Below are positions 53,256-64,000 of a stretch of 64,000 nt of DNA, piece after piece. The translations under genes were made by a program, and so were the position numbers. The DNA lies in contig NC_045142.1 in the NCBI RefSeq assembly GCF_008831285.2, forward strand, positions 10,783,952-10,847,951, read 5' to 3'. The notes under the pieces were generated by a model. That model saw only the letters and a program-made list of their open reading frames with translations. It was not told the DNA's origin and did not search any database. The DNA is from Nymphaea colorata (lineage: Eukaryota; Streptophyta; Magnoliopsida; Nymphaeales; Nymphaeaceae). The stretch's first letter is position 1; every line of letters begins with the position of its first letter.

Positions 53256-53650
53256 TTCCTCGGTTAAAGATTAATATTGATGTTTGTTGAATGTCGGTTA
53301 AAGTTTTATTCACATCCAAAAACTTGTTGGTAAAAAGTTCTAACGATGTCCAAGACCATTGTCTGTATAAAGTTTTACCGGCTTTCAGAGCAATGCTGGC
53401 AAAAACATACTATTACTGATGTGCTTGGAGGTCGGTAATAAGCTCTATTTACCTACATGTTTGGTGCGTCGGTGATGGTCCCTACACAAACACGCTGCTC
53501 CGATATGTTGGTGATGATTTTTACTAATGTTTTTTACTAACACTCTCTTAACCAACAATCAAAGCAAAACGTCAGAAAAACCATTACCGAGTGTGGCCTT
53601 GTTTCACCGACATTTTTTGGCCATCAGTAATGCATTGGTTTTTGTAGTAG
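53256..53650. mobile_element. Possible CACTA-like non-autonomous element
   Basis: The right end GGTTTTTGTAGTAG reads CTACTACAAAAACC on the other strand, like CACTA termini. The inside holds scattered (T/C)CGG(T/C)(A/G)A-type and ACCGAC subterminal motifs in both orientations. The left end is not resolved. Confidence 0.35.
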
Positions 53651-53699
53651 TATATATATTGGTACTGAATTTATTCTAAAAATGGTCATATATAATAGG

Positions 53700-54060
53700 C
53701 AATCATTTTACATTTTAATTTAATCAATCATTTTGAATTTTAATTTAATAATTAATTAGAAACCTGGTACGTGCTGATAAATGAATTGGTTTCTCTTATA
53801 CATGCAGCTGGCAATAAAACCACATACATATGGGATGCGAGAAATGACGGGGTTGTGATCTGCTTATATATGAGCCAGACAGAGGATAAGCTCATGTCTA
53901 GGCCAACGATCTCTTGAACGGTGTTAAAAAATTAACATTGCCTTTAAATAGCAAATAACACAACAAGAATTTATAATATTATATTGAAAACTACGTACTG
54001 CTGAATTTTTTATTGCTTTGATTGATTTTGATCTGTTTTTGTTGACAGCAAGGCACAGGG

Positions 54061-54099
<39 letters not shown>

Positions 54100-56414
54100 A
54101 TATATATATATATATATATATATTTAGTGAATAAATATTTTACCTTAATCTATATTTGTAGGTTTACTGTGGCCTTTCGACAAAAGGCAGATAAGCAATA
54201 ATGCGACTTGAAAATATCGATCATTAATGTAGTGTTCACTTCCAAGTGAGTGCATGTACTTATAAACAAAGGAACATGTCTTACATAATATTTTCTGTAG
54301 ATAACTGAAAAAATTGCGACGAACGTTTTTGTTGATCTGTTAAAGGTTATTGTAATAAAAAGAGTTTTCTGTGGTTTGACTCCTCTAAAGTCTTTCCAAA
54401 AAAGGAATAAATCTGACATCTCTATGCACGTCTTTTCGAGAGGTCATGAGAGATTTCCTTTGCTCTTATATAATATTACATTTTCGTATACCATATTCGC
54501 CCATGATTGTTAAAACAAATAAAAATATTTATCTTTTTGTGTATATAGATTTTTAAAGGCATGAAGTTCATATGAATTAGTGCCCTTCAAACCCAAATTA
54601 ATTTCTTGTACTGGTGGTATGGAACAACGTTAAGTTTGGTGGGAAATGGTTATGAAAATGCTATGCTAGATTAATGTATCCTTCGGGCCAGTGGCATGTT
54701 GGAGACAATCGTGGCGAAGAAACGTGTTATTCTATGAGGGGGTAGGGAAGTCAATGGATCAGACTTAATCATTATGTTCGCATTTTCAGATGTTCACATA
54801 CTCAATAGTCATATCATATTCAAATTTTGATATGATATGAACAAGAAAAAGTCATGTAGGAATTCGAATCTGAAATCCAGTTTTCACATTTCTGAACCTG
54901 AATTTTGAATGGAATCTGACCGATTTTGAAAATGTAAGAACATTAAATATATGATATTTATTTAAAACTAAGTCTGATTTGGATTTGAATCTGTCTCATG
55001 TCATTTCTTAAATTTGAATCCAATCCAAATTTTTGATCAGATGTTAATTTTTTTTCTACAACTGATTTTTTCAAAAAGGTTAGGTTGGATATCCTATTCA
55101 AAGCAGATATCATGACATCCCCACAGAAAAGGGAAGTATGTAAGGAGATACCTTGACATCCCCACAGGAGTGACAAGTATGTAAGGATGTGAGAAGTCTA
55201 AAAGCCATATAATAGCGTGGGGCTTGTGTCGCGACTCGTAAGTGGAAAGATTCGGAAAGCAAAGCCATGGAGGTCTGGATCAGATCGGGGGCACCTTAAC
55301 ATGCCGCAGGTGGGAGTCGTTTCAGAGGGAAGGGAAGGGAGGAGGTAGTCGGGAAGGGTGGGAAGGCAGGGCTGAAGTGGCCGGAATTAAGTATTCTAGT
55401 ATGGAGCATCGGAGCGGTGAACATTGATCAAGGAGGAAGCTTGGAGGTGATGTTCGAATAATGAAGACTGGAAATGGAGATTTTGAGGAGTGATTGAGCG
55501 AAGAAGAACATAGGTCTAAGATGGAAAGCATAGCCATAAATATTGTTTTCGGGTTTTTATTGGTGAGGCTTTTCTTGGTACTTCTTGGTAAAGTTTTTTT
55601 TTTTTTTTGAAAAACTTCAAAGTTTTTTTTTAAAATAAAAAATTTAAAAGTTAGATAAAAATATAAAAAATGAAAAACTAATAAATATTATATTGAATTT
55701 AAGAGGTCATGTTAATTTTCCAAACTTTTTGCACGAAGTATAGTGTAATCACTGCATGACTGAGGTGCAATTGAGTCATTGGTCCGAGTCTAGTGTAGCT
55801 GTGTAGGCACTGCATGTAGCCGAACTTCCATCGAACTTCTTAACATTGTCATAAATGGTTTTAATGACAATATTTATCTTGGGTATTTTTCCGTAAAGTT
55901 GTTTTTTGGAAAAATCTTGAGAAAATTGCAGCCAACTTTTAAAATATTAAAAAGATTTTAAACATTAGATGAAATAAAAAAAATAAGAACCTAATAAGAA
56001 GGCATAAATAAAACTAGATGAAAGTGATACAAAAGAATGTTTTGATGATGATAAAACAATGAAAATAATTTAGTTTAAGTTTAAAATTGAATCAATGATG
56101 ATATTAATGTTTAAAAAGATAAAAATGAGAAAATTGGAAAAAATGACGATAAAAATGTGATAAATGTATTTTTTAAATAAAAAATCCCCATTTTTTTTGG
56201 TTTTTTTCATGTGACACTTCTTCGTAATGCAATTTTTGATGAACATGATGTGAGTGACTGCATGTAGCTAGCAACTGCGTCAATTGAAACTCTCTCTCTC
56301 CCTCTCTCTCTCCATATCCAGTTCCTTAAGAACATGATAGAGTTGATCCTTAAAATTTTGAAATAACAATATTAAAGGCTTTCAAAGATAGAAGTGAAGG
56401 TTATTTGTGCAATA
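53700..56414. other. Intergenic between HIPP B and C
   Basis: 53700-54480 aligns with 59230-60130 (CTGGTACGTGCTGATAAA against TTGTACGTGCTGATAAA, and others). A (CT)n(TA)n tract lies at 54065-54123. 54780-55125 is an inverted partner of the element at 49010. A 41-bp tandem pair (TGACATCCCCACAG) starts at 55113 and 55154. The rest is AT-rich with no gene. Confidence 0.55.
54780..55125 (-). mobile_element. Non-autonomous AT-rich element (pair of 49010-49280)
   Basis: Reverse-complement copy of the element at 49010, ending TTTGAATAGGATATCCAA on the minus strand. No ORF. Confidence 0.6.
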
Positions 56415-57171
56415 TCACATGATGGCGCATCCTCCATATTCTTCAGCCCGGACGGAGATGCGCTCGCACCACAGGCAACAGATGGGGAGCTTGCAAGGGT
56501 CAGTGTCGGCAACCTTGCCATCATCAACCGGCGGTGGTGGCGGTCCCACCGTCACTATCTCCGCCATCTTCCTGACCTTCCTGACTTGCTTGACTACGGC
56601 CACCGGGTCAACCTCGCCAGTCACCGTCACCGTGCTTTTCTCGGCATCGATCACTATCTTGTCGATCCCTGTCACCACCGACGAGGAGAAAAGGCAGAAT
56701 GCATAAGACAGGAGCTTCATCAATAAAAACCGCCTCCGATCGTTATAATATATACATAAAGAGTGTGAATATTGTTTGCACAAGAACATGATATTTCAAA
56801 ACCATTGACTGACATATACAATTTGCTACGAAATATTAGTTAAGCTTGGGATTTTTCATTCTAGCAAACTAGAACCAAATATAGGGACAGCTTACCCTGC
56901 TATAACTATTTGAAGAGAGCTAAAATACACATGCAAAGGAGGTGGGAAGAAGATATAAAGAAGGTGCGTAATGCCTTACCCATCAGTGTGGATATTGTTT
57001 GCATCACGAGGACCTTGCATTTGAGGCAATTGAACTCCACCTTTATCACTATTTGCAATACCTACATGAAATCACAAAAGGAAAAAGGTTCATATTCATT
57101 CTGCGGAAAGTTATACAAGATTTAGCAGAACTGGAAAAGAAGATTTAAGAACCAACCCCGTTGGCTCCCAT
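56415..57171 (-). CDS. HIPP copy C, 116 aa
   Basis: Exons on the minus strand: 57171-57157 (MGANG), 57061-56980 and 56668-56415, in frame with GT..AG introns at the same places and phases as copies A and B. HMA metal site CLKC (Cys17, Cys20). Linker differs again (five prolines, then VDDGKVADTD). Cys cluster C-x4-CC-x2-C is preserved (CKLPICCLWC) and the end is CAIM, a CaaX box. Replacements in the HMA first strand (VLQIVIKVEFN) are conservative, so the gene looks intact. A compound CT tract lies just beyond its 3' end (56291-56312). Confidence 0.9.
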
Positions 57172-58201
57172 CTCTGCAGGAAAGTCCCTAATGATCAAGG
57201 AGACAGAGAACGTATATATATTTAGAGCTCTTGAAAGCGGTTATCAATTGCATCAAAGAAGGCGATCATATTTTTCTATCACAGTACTTAAGAAGATCAA
57301 CAACTTCGATCATCAAGCAGATGCTTTCACCATTTTAAAGGGGGTACTTACATATAAATAAATAGAAATTAGGAAGGTATGAATATAAAAATGAAGTAAA
57401 TTCTGTGAACTGGAATATGCAATGGAATCTGGTTATATTGGTGCAGTATGCTTAGGACGAAGATGCCCTGACCCTCAGTTCATATAGGATTTTTTTTTTT
57501 TTTCTGTGAGGACAAAAATGAAAAAAAAAAGAAAAGAATAGAAACAACATTCCTTTTAAAAAATTGCCAAAATACATGGGTTGCATGCACCTAACGGCGC
57601 ACACAACTCAATCTGTGGCTGAGAATCATCAATTGAGGGGACATTAGTCTTTTAATTAAATATTTCTTGGACCAAGTCTTCTTTAAAAAGGAAAAAAATC
57701 CCAACACTTCTTCTTTCAATATTGATGGTGGACTTCCCTGGATTTGTCAAATGAGTCTCAATTACCTTTCAATTGGATGATATATTTATATACATATGCA
57801 GAAAAAAGAAGTGAACATGTCATGCACAGATGTTCATGAGCACTACGTATTCAACAATTAGAGGCAATTCTGTGTACATAAAAAGGTAAAATTAAACAAG
57901 GAGCTTGGGGATCGATATCTAAGAGGACAGCAGATCTTGTTAGTGTATTGCTTTCATGCTCCCTCATGCCCTGTCTATCGAGGGGGCTCCCAGCCTTGAC
58001 GAATTCGCCAATGTCCCTTCTCCAGTACTTTCTCGCTTCGAAAAGGGAAGTCAACCAAGAGACTGCTAACTTGTGTATCGGCCACTATTGATCGATTTGT
58101 ACAGTACAGGCCTTCTGCCAAACCAATGCAAGGGTTGATACCAGCCCACTAGCTAATAAATATGTATAGGTGATTGATTATTGGTTTGTATGACTTCGTA
58201 T
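57172..58201. repeat. 5' flank of HIPP C, duplicated from B flank
   Basis: Upstream promoter sequence with a short TATATATATTT at 57212-57222. 57360-58150 aligns with 52370-52920. No gene. Confidence 0.65.
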
Positions 58202-58619
58202 TAGGGCTACGCAGTGAGTCAAACTAGTTTGAGCTCGAGTCTAACTTGCTTATCAAAATTCGACTTGAACTTTAGTCGTTTAAAAAGAAGCTGAACTCGA
58301 GTAAAGAATGCTCGAAATTTTACACGAATCGAGTTTGGGTAGTAAGAACATAACTTGTTTAAACTCAGACTTGGCTTGACTAGTATATAATGAATGCTGA
58401 AACATAATGAAAGAATGATTAACCGACTAGCAAATACCTGAGTTAAAAATAAGCTGATCTTAACAAAAACGAGTTAAATAAGCTAAATGAATTGAGCTCG
58501 AGCTCGACACTGTATTATTGAGTCAAGCTCGAGCCAGTTCCATGAAGTTTGAGTGGGCTCAAGCGTGAATTTTCTGAATAGAGTTGAGCTCGACTCTACT
58601 TAGCTCATGTGTAGCCCTA
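58202..58619. mobile_element. TAGGGCT-family hAT-like element, copy 3 (complete)
   Basis: Terminal inverted repeats TAGGGCTAC and GTAGCCCTA enclose 418 bp rich in GAGCTCGA. The flanking 8-mers cttcgtat (58194-58201) and attcggat (58620-58627) match at 6 of 8, suggesting a hAT-type target duplication. No ORF. Confidence 0.65.
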
Positions 58620-58767
58620 ATTCGGATCGGTCTGTCACCAAAACGGTGCACGGGCAGATACTGCGTCCCATTGAAATGTCACCGCACACATGCAACAGAA
58701 TCGGCCATGTACAGAACCCGTTTCAACTTTGAATTAGCTCATGACTTGTCAGTCCCGATATATATAT

Positions 58768-59167
58768 ATATATATAGTCTCATTGACCTAGAACGAACAA
58801 ATAGAACTTGTCTTCTGTCGGGCTTCAGATCATATGAAAAGCAGATCGAAACCTCATGATTTATATATAACAATTGGTTTCTCTTATACATGTAACTGAC
58901 AGTAAGACCATATATATATATATATATATGGTCTTACTGTCAGCTACATGTATAAGAGAATCCAATTCTTTTATCAGCACGTACAAGGTTTCTAGTTATT
59001 AAACTAAAAAGCAAAATCATTGATTGATTAAATTAAAAAGTGAAATGGTTGGCTATTAAATATCATCATTTTCTTTAAGATAACTTAAGCACCTATATAA
59101 TCAATCAATGATTTTGCTTTTTAGTTAGTGCTGATAAAAGAATTGTTATGATATATAATAGCCAACC

Positions 59168-59228
<61 letters not shown>

Positions 59229-59353
59229 GTTATCTTAAAAATGATGATATATAATAGCCAACCATTTTATTTTTTAATTTAATCAATCAATAATTTTGCT
59301 TTTTAGTTTAATAACCAGAAACCTTGTACGTGCTGATAAAAGAATTGGTTTCT

Positions 59354-59404
<51 letters not shown>

Positions 59405-59505
59405 TGGGGTTTGTGATTGCTTTTCATATGATCCGCATGATGCCGGACAGAAGACAATCTCTATTTGTTCGTGACGATGTCTAGGTCAATGAGACTCTTC
59501 AACGG
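58768..59505. repeat. Imperfect palindrome of about 740 bp
   Basis: Outer arms 58770-58865 and 59403-59500 are inverted copies (GTCTCATTGACCTAG against CTAGGTCAATGAGAC). Inner arms 58955-59093 and 59222-59355 are also inverted (AATTCTTTTATCAGCACGTAC against GTACGTGCTGATAAAAGAATT). Within the left arm a separate hairpin lies at 58873-58962 (ACTGACAGTAAGACCATAT). TA runs at 59170-59222 and 59359-59402 sit near the axis. Only one arm is present in the paralogous flank at 53700-53930. Confidence 0.85.
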
Positions 59506-60099
59506 TGTTCAAAAATCAACGACCACATGGTCTTGAAATTGCAAATAACAAAACGTGGCAACAAACATTTATAATATTATCTTGAAACTGCGTACTACAA
59601 CGGTGTTTGTTTATTTTGATTTGTTCTCTTTGACAGAAAGACACAGGGAAATCTCTCTCTCTCTCTCTCCCCTCCTCTCTCTCTAGATTATTTAGTCAAT
59701 AATGCCATTAAATTAATCTGTATTTTTAGGGTTTTCTTATAACAAATACACTAGAGAGATTGTGGCCTTTCAAAATTAATATTTGTTTTTGTGACGAAGG
59801 CTGATAAACAATAATGCGTCTAAAAAATATCGATCAATACCATTGTTCACTTCCACTTGAGTGCATGTACTTATAAATAAAGGAACATCTCCTATACAAC
59901 TTTTTCGTTAGATAACCGATACAATTGTGACATTTTTTTTTTGATTTGTGAAGGTTATTATAAACAAAAAAGAATGTTATGTGGTTTGACTTGTCTAGAG
60001 TCTAATTCCAAAATGGGAATATATATGACATGATCTCTATGAACGTCTTTTTCCCTAGCTAGAGATCATGCGAGGTTTCCTTTGCTCCCACAAAATATT
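59506..60099. other. Intergenic, duplicated from 54000-54480
   Basis: Matches the B-side flank (CACTTGAGTGCATGTACTTATAAA.. against CCAAGTGAGTGCATGTACTTATAAA). A (CT)n run lies at 59653-59682. No gene. Confidence 0.55.
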
Positions 60100-60690
60100 T
60101 TACATTTTCTTGTACCACAAGCGCTCTCGATCTTTAAAACAAATAAGCCAAGCCTTGAAGAGATAAGGAAAGGCAAAGGGTGTCAAAAGCGAGTTGCCGA
60201 AGAATGCAGAAATTGTAAGAAACAAGAATACCACTCTTGGTAAATGCCGTGTTCCGTCATAAACTTCCTTCAAACAAGTGAGTGATGTTCTCCTCATGCG
60301 TTCCACAAAGGCAGCACCGACTAGCCATGTGGAATCCAATCGTTTCCAAGTTATGGTCAGTGAGGAGCCTGTCTTGTAAGATTAAACAAGTGATAAACTG
60401 CTTTAAAAGATTGGAAAGCTTTGATTCATGATGACCAAATATTAGACTTGTCTTCAACCATCTTAATGGCACCTTTAGACTCGTTAGCAGCTAATCCATA
60501 TTTATTTATGAGCAACACAACCAAAGAATCAATGCAAATTAAAAATAAGGTATCACCATTTAAGGAGTAGGCAAGCATTAAACTGCTGTGGACTTGGATA
60601 CCAATACCTCCATATTCACGCGGTTTTGTGACCATTTCCCAACTTACTAAGGGGGCGTTCGATAGGTTTGGAATTTTGATTCTAGAACCA
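60100..60690 (-). pseudogene. LINE reverse-transcriptase C-terminal fragment (zf-RVT)
   Basis: On the minus strand, overlapping frames give LVSWEMVTKPREYGGIGIQ, a plant LINE motif after the reverse-transcriptase palm, followed by LQDRLLTDHNLETIGF and the zinc-binding RCCLCGTHEENITHLF. The reading is split by frameshifts and stops. No LINE 5' half is present. Confidence 0.75.
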
Positions 60691-62237
60691 AAATTCGACC
60701 TCAAAATGGACCATCAAATTCTAATTTCCACCCATGTTTGATAACTTTTGATAACTTGGAACCTTGATTCCAGAATTAAAAATGCCCTGATTGATTTAAA
60801 AAAAAAATTAAAATTATAGAATTGGGTGACTGTTGGATTAACATGAAATTGCGGTAGCCTTCTAAAGCACAACTCCACCTAGCAATTGAAAAATCCAACA
60901 AAAATACAGCTGTGATAAAAAATAATTACAAAAATGATATCAAGGAACATAATGGTAGCAACATAAAAGGTTTCCTACTATTTTGCAAAAAAGCATGCAT
61001 GTAGGCCATTTCCAGCATGACACGCTCAATGAATAACAACCAGATCTGGTTCCAGTTAACAAGAGTTGACATGCATTGTTATCCATGACCAGATGGCCTT
61101 GAAATATGCACTGGTGAGAACAGAGAAGCCATGTAAAATTTTCCTTCTGTTTTAAGAAAAGCTGAACTCACTCAGCTCACTTCTCTAGAGAAGTAATGTA
61201 AGTTTTGGTGGAATGATTATTGGCACACTAAAAGCAATCAAACACGTTTTCGGTGAAGAGATGATTATAAAAGTGATATTCTCTTGATGAATAGAAAAGA
61301 TGTCATACGTAACTTTGACAAGCATGATCACTTGAACACTCAAATAATAAAGTGGAAATGCTGGTAACAAGAATACATATAAAAGTTAAGATGACATGAA
61401 ATGAAAGCAAGCATGACATCTTAGCACATGGATATTATCTTTGACAAAGAATCAATCTAGAAGAACGCAGTTCCGAAACGAAAGCCATCTTAATACAGAA
61501 AAGGTAGGAAAAGATGGTCAGTTATACAAAGTTAATTTTGCTCTGTTTCAAGTTTTTCAGCTACCTCAGTCAAAGGCCCATTGAAGAACTAAGAAATTCA
61601 TAGATCACAGAATCTTGAAAGGCCAAATAAGTAAGACCAAGAAGAGATCAGCAAGGATATATATAGTAGGGGTCAAGAGGAAGAAGAAGGACCAAAACTG
61701 AATGAGAAGAAAAAAAATTAAAAGAGATCGAAGAAGCTATTCTGAAAAAAAAAAAAAATAACCAGTGCACCAACACCCAAATCCTGCAGTAGCTACCAAG
61801 AGTCAACCAAATTATTCTATAGATCTACAACTCAAATGAATTTCCACACCTTCCTTACTAGCCATGAGCATGACCAGAAAATTAACATGAGTAGTTGATC
61901 CAAATTAAATCAACTGAGTTCCTGATACTCTATCAATTAAAGACAGAAAATGACTGATAGAAAACTCACCACAAAATTAATGCAACAGAGTAGAGTACTC
62001 ACCCAAGTCACTGCACAAGAAAGAGCAACTGAAATCAGTAGCCCCTCTATGTATTGACCATACCTGAGGCAGACCTCCCATCAGGAGGACCTCTGTGCAA
62101 AGTTCATGGCATACTAGGGAGGGCCCTAAATGAAAAAGTTAAGAAGAATAAAGGGGCTGCAAGAGCAGCTCATCTTGCATCAGCCGATGCACACCTCCCG
62201 TCAGGATAAAGAAAGAAAGTGAACAGGAGGGAGAAAG
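60691..62237. other. Intergenic, no gene seen
   Basis: Starts beside GGGGGCGTTCGATAGGTTTGG (60652), which resembles a hAT-type element end. Two similar segments ACCTCCC(A/G)TCAGGA occur at 62074 and 62193. No coding signal recognised. Confidence 0.45.
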
Positions 62238-62758
62238 TGTTGGGATAAAACGGAGATAGGACACAAATCTACTAAATGAATTTAGCAACTATAGCCCAAT
62301 CCGATTATGCAAGAAGCAACAAAACAACGACCAAACAATCACAAATGCACGAGAAAATTTTTACGTGGAAAACCCCTCAAAACAATGAGGGTAAAAACCA
62401 CGGGGTACTACAACCCAAACTCAATCCACTATAATCAATGATATAAGTTGTCCCACGAGGGGCTACACAAAGCCAACCCTCCAACAATAATATCTCACCA
62501 AAGCTATATGAGAAAAACAAGAGAAATATCACCGATTGAATGCGGAAACCGTGGATTGAGAGGAAATGCGCCTGACTTCCTCCTTGGAATCGAATCTTGC
62601 TCTAGCCAAATGCTCGCAACCTTCTCTTCCTCTTCTCCTTCTCTCCTTTTCTCTTCTCCTTCTCTCCTCTCTTCTTCTCCTTCTCTCCTCTTGCTGTGCA
62701 GCCACCAAGAGAGAGCACACGAGAGACCACACCTCTCTTTTTCCCCAAAATGGAACCC

Positions 62759-62827
<69 letters not shown>

Positions 62828-62928
62828 GTACGAAAGATTGGAGGCATCATCGGGTGCCCCCCATTTCCTCCCGCCCGTCACTTAAGCGACGGGTCGGGTC
62901 CTCTCTTGAGGCTGGACCCGACCCAACA
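62238..62928 (-). mobile_element. 3' LTR of a second Ty1-copia element
   Basis: A 691-bp LTR bounded by TGTTGGG and CCCAACA. It belongs to the minus-strand element, and a polypurine tract (GGAGGGGGAG on the minus strand, 62931-62940) abuts its start at 62928. It contains a (GA)n run of about 65 bp at 62761-62825. The flanking 5-mer on the outer side is gaaag; the partner site lies beyond the window. Confidence 0.85.
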
Positions 62929-64000
62929 AACTCCCCCTCCAGCTTCAAGAGAGGAAACAAACCTGCAAAATGAACAAAATTAATATACTGCCTTAAAGGC
63001 ATCCTAACTAAGTCTCTACACATATCATGTTTTTCTTTAGGTAGAGACTTCGTCATCATATCTGCAGGATTTTCATCTGTATGGATCTTATAAAGAACAA
63101 ACTGCTTCGACTCTAGAACATCACGTATCCAATGATACCTTACGTCTATATGCTTTGACCTTGCATGAAAAGTAGAATTCTTCCCAAGGTGAATGGCACT
63201 CTGACTGTCACAGTAAAGCACATACTCGTCTTGACTGAACTGAAGTTCTTGCATGAACCTCTTCATCCATAGAAGCTCCTTGCTCGCCTCTGTAGCTGCA
63301 ATAAACTCTGCTTCAGTAGTAGATAATGCTACACATTTCTGAAGTTTGGATTGCCAAGAAACTGCACCACCTGCATATGTCAATTAAAAGCCAGATATAG
63401 ATCTTTTCCCGTCAATGTCTCATGCCATGTCTTAATCTGTATAGCCAACAAGAATAGATTTTTCTGTCCCAAAACAAAGTGACAAACTGCTAGTCCCACG
63501 AAGGTATCTCAAAATCAATTTAACTGCTTCCCAGTGTTTCTTTCCTGGATTGGAGACAAACCGACTAACAACTCCAACTGAATGAGCAATATCAGGTCTA
63601 GTACATACCATAACATATATCAGACTACCTGTGACTGAGGCATAGGGAATCTTCTCCTTATTTTCCTTTTCTGAATCTGTCCTTGGACTCTGCATGGTGC
63701 TCAACTTGAAATGCACTGCAAGAGGGGTGCTAACAGGCTTTGCCTTGTCCATGTGAAATCTTTGAAGTACCTTCTCAACGTACTTCTCTTGAGATAGCCA
63801 TAGCTTCTTCGACTTCCTATCTCGTGTGATCTTCATACCCAAAATCTGACTAGCAGGTCCCAAGTCTTTCATAGCAAAAGACTTGTTCAACTCATTTTTC
63901 AATCTTGAAATTCTTGATATATTGTTGCAAGCAATAAGCATGTCATCAACATAAATCAACAAAATGACAAAGTCATCACCTGAGAATTTCTTCACAAAGA
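62929..64000 (-). pseudogene. copia reverse transcriptase and RNase H (3' part, stops)
   Basis: Minus-strand polyprotein end. Reverse transcriptase (63432-63995 and beyond the window) shows LIYVDDMLIA, QILGMKITRD and YASVTGSLIYVMVCTRPDIA. RNase H (to about 62970) shows AVSWQSKLQKCVALSTTEAE and KHIDVRYHWIRD. Both are otherwise long and open, but three in-frame stop codons fall between them at about 63387-63435. The order and motifs are typical of the copia lineage. Inactive as read, or with assembly or sequencing errors there. Confidence 0.85.

Noticed and set aside
62448..62973. Arg/Glu or Ser/Leu repeat ORFs
   Set aside because: They read through the (GA)n tract inside the copia LTR.

Overview
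The window looks like nuclear DNA of a flowering plant. It has multi-exon genes with GT..AG introns, plant-type families (a cytochrome P450 of the CYP71 clan, haspin kinase, NUP98, and small heavy-metal-associated proteins with a CaaX tail), Ty1-copia and LINE remnants, small hAT-like elements and long (TA)n and (GA)n tracts. I cannot assign a genus from the sequence alone.

Layout. 1-3.7 kb: a complete three-exon P450 (+), preceded by a small hAT-like element. 4.5-14.2 kb: a complete 15-exon haspin histone-kinase gene (+), whose 2.8 kb intron 11 is full of decayed elements. 16.2-17.4 kb: a five-exon INSIG-like membrane-protein gene (+) with a plastid-transit-like N terminus. 17.4-24.0 kb: no intact gene, but a possible gene relic, a second hAT-like element with a target-site duplication, a 99-bp alternating purine-pyrimidine tract, two tandem duplications and a long inverted repeat. 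24.4-32.9 kb: a complete 12-exon NUP98 gene (+) with FG repeats and a C-terminal autoproteolytic domain. 33-39 kb: intergenic, with a LINE scrap and microsatellites.

39.3-57.2 kb: three tandem minus-strand genes for small heavy-metal-associated isoprenylated plant proteins (HIPPs). They share one three-exon structure, one CLKC metal site and CaaX ends CVIM, CTIM and CAIM. Flanking DNA was duplicated with them. A decayed Ty1-copia element (42.1-46.5 kb) lies between the first two. 57-62 kb: transposon debris, a roughly 740-bp imperfect palindrome beside the third HIPP copy, and a LINE fragment. 62.2-64 kb: the 3' half of a second copia element (-), with a 691-bp LTR, running off the window.

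Gene models were built by hand from splice signals and reading-frame continuity. All joins keep frame: 498 aa P450, 642 aa haspin, 256 aa INSIG-like, 978 aa NUP98, and 113, 117 and 116 aa HIPPs. The single-copy genes (haspin, NUP98, INSIG-like) show no sign of acting together. The HIPP trio is the one local functional cluster. I found no CRISPR array, rRNA or convincing tRNA. No wholly new system is evident; the strongest leads are the HIPP array with its second conserved cysteine cluster, the copy-specific palindrome beside it, and the poly(A)-signal hairpin after the P450.
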